Numbered from the stretch's first letter, positions 32,210 to 42,748 are shown. The stretch: DNA of 64,000 nt from Actinomycetales bacterium SN12 (GCA_002837415.1 PJCV01000001.1:496001-560000), one strand, 5' to 3'. Notes: generated by a model not told the origin, from the letters alone. Made by a program: numbers and translations.

Positions 32210-33175
32210 TCAGGTCCTGGCCGTAGAGATGCTGGGCGGCACGGCGACGCCGGCGACGACCGAACGCACGACGTCTGCGGGATCCACGCCCTGAGCCCAG
32301 GCCTGCGGCGTCAGGGTCAGCCGGTGCGCGAGCACGGGCACCGCGACCCGCTTGATGTCGTCGGGGCGCACGAAGTCCCGCCCGTCGAGCGCGGCCAGAG
32401 CACGACCGATGAGAAGCAGCGCCTGCGAGCCGCGCGGCGAGGCGCCGACGGCGACATGCTGCGCGCGACGCGTCGCCGCGGCGAGCGCGACGCAGTACGC
32501 CGCGATGTCGGGGTCGACGTGGATCCGCTCGACGGCCTGCTGCACCTCGGCGAGCCCGCCGGGCTCGAGCACGGCCGGGACCTCGGCCGCCTCCTGGCGA
32601 CGACGCACACGGGAGAGGAGGATCTCGGCCTCACCCTCCGGATCGGGATACCCGACCGCGACACGCACCATGAATCGGTCCAGCTGGGCCTCCGGCAGTG
32701 CGTAGGTTCCCTCGTACTCGATGGGGTTGGCCGTGGCGATCACATGGAAGGGCGTGCCCAGCGAGAAGCTGTTGCCCTCCACCGTCACCTGACGCTCCGC
32801 CATCGCCTCGAGCATCGCGGACTGCGTCTTCGGCGTGGTGCGGTTGATCTCGTCGGCGAGCAGCAGCCCCGTGAAGATCGGCCCGCGGCGGAACACGAAC
32901 TCCCCCGTGTCGGGTGCATAGACGTATGACCCCGTGACGTCGCCCGGCAGCATGTCGGGCGTACACTGCAGGCGTCGGAACGAGAGCCCCAGAGCGGATG
33001 CCAGGCTGCGCGCCGCGACGGTCTTGCCGAGCCCGGGCACGTCTTCGAAGAGCACGTGCCCGCCCGCGAGGATCGTGGCGAGAGCGATCTCGAGCGGCCC
33101 TTCCATGCCCACCACGACCGTGCCGACCGCAGCGCGGATGCGTCGGCCGGTCTCGGCGATGTCGTCGAAGTTCAT
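32210..33175 (-). CDS. MoxR-family AAA+ ATPase
   Basis: A 321-residue hexameric-type AAA+ ATPase, cytoplasmic. Walker A is DVPGLGKT (45-52), Walker B LLLADE (105-110), with sensor ATANP and the arginine-bearing GASPRGSQALL. MoxR proteins act as chaperones that activate partner proteins with VWA domains, here most likely the DUF58 protein. The ATG at 33175 overlaps the upstream stop (ATGA). The open frame extends further, but that part is out of register with the real upstream gene. Confidence 0.93.
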   Translation of the reverse strand: MNFDDIAETGRRIRAAVGTVVVGMEGPLEIALATILAGGHVLFEDVPGLGKTVAARSLASALGLSFRRLQCTPDMLPGDVTGSYVYAPDTGEFVFRRGPIFTGLLLADEINRTTPKTQSAMLEAMAERQVTVEGNSFSLGTPFHVIATANPIEYEGTYALPEAQLDRFMVRVAVGYPDPEGEAEILLSRVRRRQEAAEVPAVLEPGGLAEVQQAVERIHVDPDIAAYCVALAAATRRAQHVAVGASPRGSQALLLIGRALAALDGRDFVRPDDIKRVAVPVLAHRLTLTPQAWAQGVDPADVVRSVVAGVAVPPSISTART

Positions 33176-33723
33176 CGGGTCCTCTTTCCCTGTGATGGTG
33201 ACGGATCCGCAAGTGCCGGCTGATCCGCGAGTGCGGAGTGCGCGATCCGCTGCGGGCGCAGCATGGTGAGCTGCTCGAGCCGCTCGGCGGCCTCCAGCCC
33301 CGCGCGGATGTCGCCCACCGTCGTGCGCCGCCCGTTCAGGCGCTGCCACAGCCCGGGGCCGAGATGCCGATCGATGGCGGCGGTCTGCGCATCGTCTTCC
33401 GCGTCGACGCCCAGCCGTCCGAGGCGACGAGCGAGCGTCGCCCGCACTCGGCGAGTGACCGCCTCGTTCACCGTGTCGGTCCGCGGGTTGATCGCCCAGG
33501 CCAGTCGGGAGACCTCCGATCCGACGTAGCGCGGATCCGGCGCTCGCCCGGGCGCATCGAAGCGGGGATCGTCCGGCATCCGGATGCCGATCAGCAGCGT
33601 GACCGTCGCTGCGGCGATCGCCCATCCCCACGCGAAGACGCTCTGCACTCCGAGCACATGGAGCACGCCGGCTGCGAGGCCGCCGATCACCATCGGGAGC
33701 ACCGCCCGTCGAACTGCTCTCAT
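33172..33723 (-). CDS. Hypothetical membrane protein of the MoxR/DUF58 operon
   Basis: 183 residues with two adjacent N-terminal membrane helices (LPMVIGGLAAGVLHVLGV and FAWGWAIAAATVTLLIGI), then a cytoplasmic, helical, arginine-rich domain with RRLGRLGVDAEDDAQTA and LTMLRPQRIA. Genes of this shape often lie between DUF4129 and MoxR in actinobacteria. The ATG at 33723 overlaps the DUF4129 stop. It probably anchors or bridges parts of the system; function unknown. Confidence 0.78.
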   Translation of the reverse strand: MRAVRRAVLPMVIGGLAAGVLHVLGVQSVFAWGWAIAAATVTLLIGIRMPDDPRFDAPGRAPDPRYVGSEVSRLAWAINPRTDTVNEAVTRRVRATLARRLGRLGVDAEDDAQTAAIDRHLGPGLWQRLNGRRTTVGDIRAGLEAAERLEQLTMLRPQRIAHSALADQPALADPSPSQGKRTR

Positions 33724-34457
33724 CGCCACCCTCGCTCGATCTCGGCGAGGGTGCGGGCTGCGTCGTCGCGCATGCCCTCCGTCGGCTGGTGTCCCCCGAA
33801 TCGAACCTGCTCGTACAGGTTCAGCAGGTTCCGTGCCGGGTCATCGATTCCGGGGCGGGCGAGGAGGATCCGCAGAGTGAACTCGGCGGGAGTCTCGGCC
33901 CGGCCGCGGCCGGCGCCGGCATCGGACGCCGTCTCCTCGAGACCGAGCCATGCCGCGATGATCGCGTCGCCCGGATCCCGTCGCTCGGTCACGACCGACA
34001 GGGCGGCGGCGATGCCGCGCAGCACGGTCGGTGCGTCCACTGTCTCTTCCTGGGCGGGTTCGATCGCCGCCTCGACGGCTGTCTCCGCCGGATCCGGCAG
34101 CGCGCGCAGCCGCTGGCGGAGCGCGCCGATGAGCGCCCGGGCCAGACGAATCAGCACGATGATCAGCACGGCTGCGACGAACACGAGCAGCGCGATCCCG
34201 ATGATGATGATGACCGGATTCGGCTCCGCTGGCTCGGCCGGTGGCGGGGACGGGGCAGATGTCAGCGTCTGCAGCGCGCTCGGCGCTTCCGGCCGAGCGA
34301 AGTCGAAGATGCCTCCGGTCACCACGGGGCGTCCCGCCAGAGCCGTCGCGGCGATGACGACGAGGAACAGTCCGAGCGCTCCCGCCTGCAGCAGCAGCGG
34401 TCCGGCGGGTGCCCGCGGTGGCGCCGATCGTCGACCCCGTTCCGCGCTGACCGTCAT
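33720..34457 (-). CDS. DUF4129 domain membrane protein
   Basis: A 245-residue protein with two membrane helices (LLLQAGALGLFLVVIAATAL and IIIIGIALLVFVAAVLIIVLI) flanking a proline-rich external loop. The C-terminal cytoplasmic DUF4129 domain (DAIIAAWLGLEETA...AETPAEFTLRIL, ending FGGHQPTEGMRDDAARTLAEIERGW) resembles the C-terminus of transglutaminase-like partners of MoxR systems. It is the first gene of the five-gene operon, and its ATG lies seven bases after TAGGCT, so the operon mRNA is probably leaderless. Confidence 0.85.
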   Translation of the reverse strand: MTVSAERGRRSAPPRAPAGPLLLQAGALGLFLVVIAATALAGRPVVTGGIFDFARPEAPSALQTLTSAPSPPPAEPAEPNPVIIIIGIALLVFVAAVLIIVLIRLARALIGALRQRLRALPDPAETAVEAAIEPAQEETVDAPTVLRGIAAALSVVTERRDPGDAIIAAWLGLEETASDAGAGRGRAETPAEFTLRILLARPGIDDPARNLLNLYEQVRFGGHQPTEGMRDDAARTLAEIERGWR

Positions 34458-34464
34458 GTCAGTC

Positions 34465-34470
34465 AGCCTA
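34465..34470 (-). promoter_or_regulatory. -10 hexamer TAGGCT of the MoxR/DUF58 operon, leaderless start
   Basis: TAGGCT on the minus strand ends seven bases before the DUF4129 ATG. No Shine-Dalgarno precedes the ATG. Confidence 0.5.
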
Positions 34471-34510
34471 GGTGCTCGCCGCCGTCGGTGCGGAGCCTGG
34501 GGAGGGCAGC

Positions 34511-34954
34511 TCAGCGATCCGCCGCCGTGCGCCCCGCGAACGGCGTCAGCGCCTCCCGGAGCGAGGCGACTTCACCTATGCCGGTGCCGACAGCGGCCAT
34601 GACGGCGCGGGGCACATCGATCGCTCTGGTTCGCAGCGTGCGACCGGCGTCGGTGAGGGTGATGTCCAGACGCCGCTCGTCTGCGGTGCTGCGCGCCCGT
34701 TCGACGAGGCCGTCCTTCTCGAGACGCTTGACCAGGGGCGAGGCGCTGGCCGGTTCGAGGGCGAGCTCTGCGGACAGGTCGGTGAGGGAGCGCGGCGAGC
34801 GCTCCCACAGCGCGAGCATCACGAGGTACTGCGGGTGCGTCAGCCCGAGCGGCTCGAGGATGGGCCGGTAGACGGCGACGACGTTGCGCGCCGCGGTGAC
34901 CATGGCGAAGCAGAGCTGGTTCTCGAGCCGCAGCAGATCGTCGTCGGTGGTCAT
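34511..34954 (-). CDS. MarR-family transcriptional regulator
   Basis: The 147-residue protein has the MarR winged helix: helices around LTHPQYLVMLALWE, the recognition region LALEPASASPLVKRLEKDGLVERARS, and the wing DERRLDITLTDAG. Such proteins are dimeric repressors that respond to phenolic or oxidative signals. It is divergent from a small zinc-ribbon gene, with only 42 bases between the start codons, and a 6+2+6 inverted repeat in that gap is the likely operator for both. The ATG is seven bases after TACAAT, so a leaderless transcript is likely. Confidence 0.92.
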   Translation of the reverse strand: MTTDDDLLRLENQLCFAMVTAARNVVAVYRPILEPLGLTHPQYLVMLALWERSPRSLTDLSAELALEPASASPLVKRLEKDGLVERARSTADERRLDITLTDAGRTLRTRAIDVPRAVMAAVGTGIGEVASLREALTPFAGRTAADR

Positions 34955-34961
34955 GTCTCCG

Positions 34962-34993
34962 ATTGTACGCACAGAGATGTTTAGTACACTAAA
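34962..34993. promoter_or_regulatory. Back-to-back leaderless promoters and probable MarR operator
   Basis: On the minus strand TACAAT (34962-34967) lies seven bases before the MarR ATG. On the plus strand TTGTAC (34963-34968), a 16-base spacer and TACACT (34985-34990) end six bases before the zinc-ribbon ATG. The -10 of one promoter thus overlaps the -35 of the other. The inverted repeat TTTAGT-AC-ACTAAA (34980-34993) covers the plus-strand -10, well placed for repression. Confidence 0.7.
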
Positions 34994-34996
34994 GGT

Positions 34997-35239
34997 ATGG
35001 CCAAGGACTCCGAGCACGTTCCGCTGCGCACCCGCATCCGCGAGGCGGGCGGACTCTACGCCTGGTTCAACACGAATCTGATCCGCCTGGCAGGACCCGC
35101 CTCGGTCGGTCCGTACGAGCCGACGCTTCCGCCGAGCGCCGCGGAGCGCGCTGAGCGCGCATGCCCGCTGTGCGGCGCGCCGATGAACCAGCACAGCATC
35201 GACCGCAGTGGCCCGAAGCCGCTGATGCACTGCCCCTGA
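34997..35239 (+). CDS. Small zinc-ribbon-like protein divergent from marR
   Basis: The 80-residue protein begins with charged MAKDSEHVPLRTRIREAGGLYAWF and ends with CPLCGAPMNQHSIDR...MHCP, a CxxC plus a distal HC pair that could bind zinc as a half ribbon. It has no membrane segment. I do not know the family's function. Divergence from MarR with a shared operator suggests that MarR controls it. The gene is probably leaderless. Confidence 0.8.
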   Translation: MAKDSEHVPLRTRIREAGGLYAWFNTNLIRLAGPASVGPYEPTLPPSAAERAERACPLCGAPMNQHSIDRSGPKPLMHCP

Positions 35240-35264
35240 CGCCGCTCCCCGTGCCGTGCCGTGC

Positions 35265-37334
<2,070 letters not shown>

Positions 37335-37340
37335 CCCACC

Positions 37341-37346
37341 AGCCTA
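37341..37346 (-). promoter_or_regulatory. -10 hexamer TAGGCT of uvrB, leaderless start
   Basis: TAGGCT on the minus strand ends six bases before the uvrB ATG; the intervening GGTGGG is too close to act as a ribosome-binding site. Confidence 0.5.
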
Positions 37347-37392
37347 CGAGCAGCCTCCGACACCGGGCTCGGGGACCGGGCTCAGCACGGGA

Positions 37393-37995
37393 TCAGGTCG
37401 ACGCCGTCAGCGAACGCCACAGCCCGTCGACCTGCTCCAGAGTGCGCTCCACGGTCCCCGACGTGTCGATCACGACGTCGGCGATCGCTCGACGCTCCTC
37501 ATCCGAGACCTGCGCGCCGATGCGGCGTCGGGCATCCTCCTCCGTCATGCCACGCAGCTGCATCATGCGCTGCACGCGCGCGTCGGCCGGGGCATCCGCC
37601 ACGACGATGAGGTCCCACGGGTCGTCGACCCGCGCCTCGACCAGCAGCGGCACGTCATACACGACCACCGCGGCGGGATCGGCGGCGAAGGCGGCGTCGA
37701 AGCGCCGCTGAGACTCGGCACGCACGGCCGGATGCACGATCGCGTTCAGTCGCTGCAGCGCCCCGTCGTCACCGAACACCCGCGCACCCAGTGCCGCGCG
37801 ATCCAGCGATCCGTCGGGCGCGATCACGTCCGCACCGAAGGCTGCGGCGATGGCGTCGAGCACTGGGCTGCCCGGCCGCTGCACCTCGCGGACGATCGCG
37901 TCGGCATCGATCACCGTGGCGCCGTGCTCGGCGAGACGTGCGGCGATGGTCGACTTGCCCGAGGCGATGCCCCCGGTGAGCGCGATGAGTGGCAT
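37393..37995 (-). CDS. coaE: Dephospho-CoA kinase
   Basis: The last step of coenzyme A synthesis: phosphorylates the 3'-hydroxyl of dephospho-CoA. The 200 residues carry the P-loop GGIASGKS (8-15), the DADAIVREVQRPG motif that binds dephospho-CoA, and the lid RMMQLRGMTEEDARRRI. It follows rpsA on the same strand beyond a terminator. CAGGAT lies six bases before the ATG and may be its own -10. Confidence 0.95.
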   Translation of the reverse strand: MPLIALTGGIASGKSTIAARLAEHGATVIDADAIVREVQRPGSPVLDAIAAAFGADVIAPDGSLDRAALGARVFGDDGALQRLNAIVHPAVRAESQRRFDAAFAADPAAVVVYDVPLLVEARVDDPWDLIVVADAPADARVQRMMQLRGMTEEDARRRIGAQVSDEERRAIADVVIDTSGTVERTLEQVDGLWRSLTAST

Positions 37996-38037
37996 CCGCC
38001 CATCCTGTCACGCCGCGTGCGCACCTGCCGGACACGC

Positions 38038-38073
38038 GGAACGGGCCGCCACCCGAAGGTGACGGCCCGTTCC
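38038..38073 (-). terminator. Terminator after rpsA
   Basis: A 16-base arm (GGAACGGGCCGCCACC) pairs with its partner with one mismatch around a CGAA tetraloop, 15 bases beyond the rpsA stop. Confidence 0.82.
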
Positions 38074-38088
38074 TGACGTGATCGGTGA

Positions 38089-39543
38089 TCAGCTGTTGCC
38101 GCCCGAGAGCTTCTCGCGCAGAGCGGCGAGAGCCTCGTCGTCGGCCAGCGTGCCGGCACCGGTCGAGTCGGTCGAGAACGACTGAGCGCCGAAGTCGTCG
38201 CCCGCAGCAGCCTCGGCCTCGGCGGCCTTGACGACCTGAGCCTTGTGCGCCTCCCAGCGGGTCTGCGCAGCGGCGTACTCCTGCTCCCAGGCCTCGCGCT
38301 GAGCGTCGAAGCCTTCCTTCCAGGCGCCGGTCTCGGCGTCGAAGCCCTCCGGGTACTTGTACTCGCCGTTCTCGTCGTACTCGGCGAGCATGCCGTACAG
38401 GGCCGGGTCGAACTCGGTGCCGTTGGGGTCGACCGACTCGTTGGCCTGCTTGAGCGACAGCGAGATGCGGCGACGCTCGAGGTCGATGTCGATGACCTTG
38501 ACGAAGACCTCTTCGCCGACGGAGACGACCTGCTCAGCCAGCTCGACGTGCTTGCTGGAGAGCTCCGAGATGTGCACGAGGCCCTCGATGCCGTCTGCGA
38601 CGCGCACGAACGCACCGAACGGAACGAGCTTGGTGACCTTGCCCGGTGCGATCTGGCCGATCGCGTGGGTGCGGGCGAAGACCTGCCACGGGTCCTCCTG
38701 GGTCGCCTTCAGCGACAGCGAGACGCGCTCGCGGTCCAGGTCCACCTCGAGGATCTCGACGGTGACCTCCTGCCCGACCTCGACGACCTCGGATGCGTGC
38801 TCGATGTGCTTCCACGACAGCTCGGAGACGTGCACGAGACCGTCCACGCCGCCCAGGTCGACGAACGCACCGAAGTTGACGATCGACGAGACGACGCCCT
38901 TGCGGACCTGACCCTTGTGCAGGTTGTTCAGGAACGTGGTGCGCGACTCCGACTGGGTCTGCTCGAGCAGGGCGCGGCGGCTGAGCACCACGTTGTTGCG
39001 GTTCTTGTCGAGCTCGAGGATCTTCGCCTCGAGCTCCTGACCGAGGTAGGGGGTGAGGTCGCGGACACGGCGCAGCTCGATGAGCGACGCGGGCAGGAAG
39101 CCACGCAGGCCGATGTCGACGATGAGGCCACCCTTGACGACCTCGATGACGGTGCCGGTGACGACCCCGTCGTTCTCCTTGATCTTCTCGACGTCGCCCC
39201 AGGCGCGCTCGTACTGGGCGCGCTTCTTGGAGAGGATCAGACGGCCTTCCTTGTCCTCCTTCTGGAGAACGAGGGCCTCGACCTGGTCGCCGACGGCGAC
39301 GACCTCGTTGGGGTCGACGTCGTGCTTGATGGAGAGCTCGCGCGAGGGGATGACACCCTCGGTCTTGTAGCCCACGTCGAGCAGAACCTCATCGCGGTCG
39401 ATCTTGACGATCGTCCCCTCGATGATGTCGCCGTCGTTGAAGAACTTCAGGGTCTTCTCGACCGCGGCCAGGAAGTCCTCAGCAGAGCCGATGTCGTTGA
39501 TCGCGACCTGCTTGGTGGCCGGGGCGGTCGTTGCGCTAGTCAT
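38089..39543 (-). CDS. rpsA: 30S ribosomal protein S1
   Basis: Binds mRNA on the small subunit. The 484 residues contain four S1 (OB-fold) domains, seen as repeats of GTIVKIDRDEVLLDVGYKTEG, GTVIEVVKGGLIVDIGLRGFLP, GVVSSIVNFGAFVDLGGVDGLVH and GKVTKLVPFGAFVRVADGIEGLVH, followed by an acidic, alanine-rich tail. Four domains rather than six is usual for actinobacteria. The ATG at 39543 follows AAGGA. Many genes here seem to make leaderless mRNAs, which need S1 less; this is context, not evidence. Confidence 0.97.
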   Translation of the reverse strand: MTSATTAPATKQVAINDIGSAEDFLAAVEKTLKFFNDGDIIEGTIVKIDRDEVLLDVGYKTEGVIPSRELSIKHDVDPNEVVAVGDQVEALVLQKEDKEGRLILSKKRAQYERAWGDVEKIKENDGVVTGTVIEVVKGGLIVDIGLRGFLPASLIELRRVRDLTPYLGQELEAKILELDKNRNNVVLSRRALLEQTQSESRTTFLNNLHKGQVRKGVVSSIVNFGAFVDLGGVDGLVHVSELSWKHIEHASEVVEVGQEVTVEILEVDLDRERVSLSLKATQEDPWQVFARTHAIGQIAPGKVTKLVPFGAFVRVADGIEGLVHISELSSKHVELAEQVVSVGEEVFVKVIDIDLERRRISLSLKQANESVDPNGTEFDPALYGMLAEYDENGEYKYPEGFDAETGAWKEGFDAQREAWEQEYAAAQTRWEAHKAQVVKAAEAEAAAGDDFGAQSFSTDSTGAGTLADDEALAALREKLSGGNS

Positions 39544-39718
39544 GTAGTGGGTAGTCCTTGTGAATGGATGATCGGGCTCAGAGGGCCGACGCGCACGTCG
39601 GGATGAATCCTCGAAGCGGTTGGATGTTGAATGCGATGCCACGAGGGCAGGCACAGGCCTGCCACGAATGACACTTCAGATTATCAGATCCGTCGGCGGC
39701 CCGCTCCCCCTCTCCTTC

Positions 39719-39724
39719 TAAGCT
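39719..39724 (+). promoter_or_regulatory. -10 hexamer TAAGCT of the 5' nuclease gene, leaderless start
   Basis: TAAGCT ends six bases before the GTG start codon; no Shine-Dalgarno. Confidence 0.5.
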
Positions 39725-39730
39725 GAAGCG

Positions 39731-40663
39731 GTGACCGAACGACTGATGCTGCTCGATACCGCCAGCCTGTACTTCCGGGCCTTCTTCGGGGTGCCGGACA
39801 AGGTGAAGGCCCCGGACGGATCGTCGGTGAACGCCACCCGCGGGCTGCTCGACATCATCGCGAAGCTCGTCACCCTGTATCAGCCGTCGCAGCTCGTCGC
39901 GTGCTGGGACGACGACTGGCGTCCGCAGTGGCGCGTCGATCTGATCCCGAGCTACAAGGCGCATCGCGTGGTCGAGGAAGTGGCCTCGACTCCCGACGTC
40001 GAGGAGGTTCCGGATGCCCTGGAGCAGCAGATCCCGCTGATCCGCGAGGCGCTCGGTGTTCTGAGCATCCCGATCGTAGGAGTCGCCGAGCACGAGGCGG
40101 ACGACGTCATCGGCACCCTCGCCACTCGTGCGACTCTGCCCGTCGACATCGTCACCGGCGACCGCGACCTGTTCCAGCTCGTCGACGACAGCCGGGACGT
40201 GCGCGTCGTCTACACAGCGCGCGGCATGAGCAACCTGGAGGTCGTGACCGATGAGACGGTCGTCGCCAGGTACGGCGTGCTCCCCTCGCAGTACGCCGAC
40301 TTCGCCACCATGCGCGGCGATGCGTCCGACGGCCTGCCCGGTGTGAAGGGCGTCGGCGAGAAGACCGCGGCGACCCTGCTGCGCTCGTATGGCGATCTCG
40401 CCGGCATCCGCGAGGCCGCGGCAGCCGGAGAGCTCACGGCGACGGCCGCGACACGGTTCTCGGAAGCCTCCGACTACCTCGATGTCGCCCCGACCGTGGT
40501 GAAGGTCGCGACCGATCTCGACATCTCCGTCCCCGGGCACGCGCTGGGAGCGCTGGACGACGCGGCACGGGGTGCCGCCGAGGCCCTCGCCGAGAAGTGG
40601 AACCTGGGCACCTCGATGTCGCGGGCGCTCAGCGCTCTGGCATCCGCGGCGGAGGCGGACTGA
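39731..40663 (+). CDS. Stand-alone 5'-3' exonuclease (PolA N-domain-like)
   Basis: A 310-residue FEN-type nuclease without polymerase domains. It has the metal-binding aspartates in LMLLDTASLYFRAFFG, VACWDDDWRPQWR and EHEADDVIGTLA, TGDRDLFQL, and the GDASDGLPGVKGVGEKTAATLL helix-hairpin-helix. It probably removes RNA primers or flaps during replication or repair. Such stand-alone homologues accompany full PolA in actinobacteria; polA itself is not in this window. Its TGA abuts the stop of the convergent PHP gene exactly. Confidence 0.93.
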   Translation: MTERLMLLDTASLYFRAFFGVPDKVKAPDGSSVNATRGLLDIIAKLVTLYQPSQLVACWDDDWRPQWRVDLIPSYKAHRVVEEVASTPDVEEVPDALEQQIPLIREALGVLSIPIVGVAEHEADDVIGTLATRATLPVDIVTGDRDLFQLVDDSRDVRVVYTARGMSNLEVVTDETVVARYGVLPSQYADFATMRGDASDGLPGVKGVGEKTAATLLRSYGDLAGIREAAAAGELTATAATRFSEASDYLDVAPTVVKVATDLDISVPGHALGALDDAARGAAEALAEKWNLGTSMSRALSALASAAEAD

Positions 40664-41653
40664 TCAGCCTCGCGCCCAGGCGCGCAGGCGATCGAGTCCC
40701 CACGTGGTGACGATGCGCTCCGCCGGCACCCCTGCCGCCTCGGCGCGCTCGGCTCCGTAGTCGAGCAGCGAGAGCTGCCCGGGTGCGTGGGCGTCGGAGT
40801 CGATCGAGAACAGGCAGCCCTCGTCGAGGGCGATCGCGATCAGATCGTCGGGCGGGTCCTGTCGCTCGGGTCGCGAGTTGATCTCCACCGCGACGCCGTT
40901 CTCGGCGCACGCCGCGAACACCGCCCTGGCATCGAACTGCGACTGCGGGCGGGTGCCGCGCGACCCTTCGACGAGCCGACCGGTGCAGTGGCCGAGCACG
41001 TTGACACGCGGATCGGCGACGGCGGCGAGCATCCGCCTCGTCATGGGCGCGGAATCCATTCGGAGCTTCGAGTGCACCGACGCGACGACGATGTCGAGCT
41101 CGTCGAGCATCTCGGGCGTCTGGTCGAGAGCGCCGTCCTCGAGGATGTCCACCTCGATGCCGGCGAGCACCGTGAGCCCCTCTCCCGACTGCGCCCGCAC
41201 CAGCGGGATCTGCTCGCGCAGTCGCTCCTCTGACAGACCCCGGGCCACCTTCAGCCTGGGCGAATGGTCGGTGATGGCCAGATACTCATGGCCGAGTGCG
41301 AGTGCGGCCGCCACCATCGTCTCGATGGGAGTCGTCCCGTCCGACCAGTCGGTGTGGCTGTGCAGATCGCCCTTCAGTCGCGCGCGCAGCGCGGAGCGGC
41401 GCTCAGGCTCCACCTCCCCGCGGAGCTCGACCAGGTAGTCGGGCACCCGACCCTCCTGCGCCTGCCGGATGACGGCGAAGGTGGAATCGCCGATGCCCTT
41501 CTGCGCCTTGAGCCTGGTGGGGTCGTCGAGCACGTCCGCCGGCAGCGTCGCCACGACGGCGGCCGCCTGACGGAACGCCTTCGCGCGGTAGCGGGACGCC
41601 CGCTCGCGCTCCAGCAGCGAGGCGATCTCGAGGAGGGCTTCGGCGGCATCCAT
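40664..41653 (-). CDS. PHP-domain protein with helix-hairpin-helix region (PolX-like, no polymerase)
   Basis: The 329-residue protein has an N-terminal helical region as in family X polymerases (SLLERERASRYRAKAFRQAAAVV...LKAQKGIGDSTFAVI, a helix-hairpin-helix). A full PHP phosphoesterase domain follows, with metal-binding histidines (DLHSHTDWSDG, LAITDHSP, AGIEVDI, VNVLGHCTGRL, DSDAHAP). It likely acts as a 3' exonuclease or phosphatase on DNA ends; histidinol-phosphatase-like activity is an alternative. The ATG at 41653 is chosen because upstream codons overlap trpD. It converges on the 5' nuclease gene. Confidence 0.88.
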   Translation of the reverse strand: MDAAEALLEIASLLERERASRYRAKAFRQAAAVVATLPADVLDDPTRLKAQKGIGDSTFAVIRQAQEGRVPDYLVELRGEVEPERRSALRARLKGDLHSHTDWSDGTTPIETMVAAALALGHEYLAITDHSPRLKVARGLSEERLREQIPLVRAQSGEGLTVLAGIEVDILEDGALDQTPEMLDELDIVVASVHSKLRMDSAPMTRRMLAAVADPRVNVLGHCTGRLVEGSRGTRPQSQFDARAVFAACAENGVAVEINSRPERQDPPDDLIAIALDEGCLFSIDSDAHAPGQLSLLDYGAERAEAAGVPAERIVTTWGLDRLRAWARG

Positions 41654-41670
41654 GGCTTCGTCCGCTCCGC

Positions 41671-42735
41671 TCAGGCGGGCAGCGGCTCCCGCGTGACCTC
41701 GACCCACTGGTCGAGCTTGGCGGCGGCGCGTCCGTCGTCGATCACCGCGGCGGCCCGGGCGTACGCGTCGCGGAGCCGCTCGACCATAGGAACCTGCGTC
41801 AGGGTGGAATCGTGCGAGAGCTCGTACGCGACGATGCCGGCGGCGGCGTTCAGCAGCACGATGTCGCGCACGGCTCCTCTCTCGCCTCCGAGCGTGCGCC
41901 GCAGGACGGAGGCGTTGTGCTCCGGGGAGCCGCCGACGAGGTCATCGAGGTCGGCGAGCGGGATGCCCAGGTCGCGCGGGTCGAGATCGTGCTCGTGGAT
42001 GTCTCCGCGCGTCACCTCCCAGATGCGACTGTGTCCGGTGGTGGTGAGCTCGTCGAGTCCGTCGTCGCCGCGGAAGACGAGCGCGGTCGCACCCCGGGTG
42101 CGGAAGACTCCGGTGATCAGGGGCACGCGGTCGAGCTGGGCGACGCCGACCGCGTTCGCCTCGGCGCGCGCCGGATTGCAGAGCGGGCCGAGCATGTTGA
42201 AGACGGTCGGCACCGCCAGCTCGGATCTGGCGACTCCGGCGTGCTTGAAGCCGGGGTGGAAGGCGGCGGCCCACGCGAACGTGATGCCCGTTCGGTCGAG
42301 AGCCGCAGCGACACGCTGCGGGTCGAGAGAGATGTCGAGGCCGAGCGCGGCGAGGACGTCGGAGGACCCGGAGGACGAGCTCGCGGCGCGGTTGCCGTGC
42401 TTGACGACGGGGATGCCGGATGCCCCGATGATGACGGCGGCGGTGGTCGAGATGTTCACGGTGCCGATGCGGTCGCCGCCCGTGCCCACGATGTCGAGCA
42501 CGTCCGATGAGACGGGCAGCGGGACGGCCGCCTCCAGGATGGCGTCGCGGAACCCGACGATCTCGTCGATGGTCTCGCCCTTGGCGCGCAGCGCCACGAG
42601 GAAGCCCGCCAGCTGGGCATCCGTCACCTTCCCGCGCATGACCCGGCGCATCGCCCAGGTCGACTCCCACACGCTGAGATCACGACGGTCCAGCAGGGTG
42701 GAGAGAAGATCGGGCCAGGTGAGGGTGTCAACCAT
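41671..42735 (-). CDS. trpD: Anthranilate phosphoribosyltransferase
   Basis: The second step of tryptophan synthesis: joins anthranilate to phosphoribosyl pyrophosphate. The 354 residues have the glycine-rich GTGGD (84-88), the KHGNRAASS motif (112-120) and NISTT (94-98). It stands alone: no other trp gene is in the window. TAGGAT lies seven bases before the ATG, so the mRNA is probably leaderless. The PHP gene follows after 17 bases and may be co-transcribed. Confidence 0.95.
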   Translation of the reverse strand: MVDTLTWPDLLSTLLDRRDLSVWESTWAMRRVMRGKVTDAQLAGFLVALRAKGETIDEIVGFRDAILEAAVPLPVSSDVLDIVGTGGDRIGTVNISTTAAVIIGASGIPVVKHGNRAASSSSGSSDVLAALGLDISLDPQRVAAALDRTGITFAWAAAFHPGFKHAGVARSELAVPTVFNMLGPLCNPARAEANAVGVAQLDRVPLITGVFRTRGATALVFRGDDGLDELTTTGHSRIWEVTRGDIHEHDLDPRDLGIPLADLDDLVGGSPEHNASVLRRTLGGERGAVRDIVLLNAAAGIVAYELSHDSTLTQVPMVERLRDAYARAAAVIDDGRAAAKLDQWVEVTREPLPA

Positions 42736-42742
42736 GACTGCG

Positions 42743-42748
42743 ATCCTA
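42743..42748 (-). promoter_or_regulatory. -10 hexamer TAGGAT of trpD, leaderless start
   Basis: TAGGAT on the minus strand ends seven bases before the trpD ATG; no Shine-Dalgarno. Confidence 0.5.
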
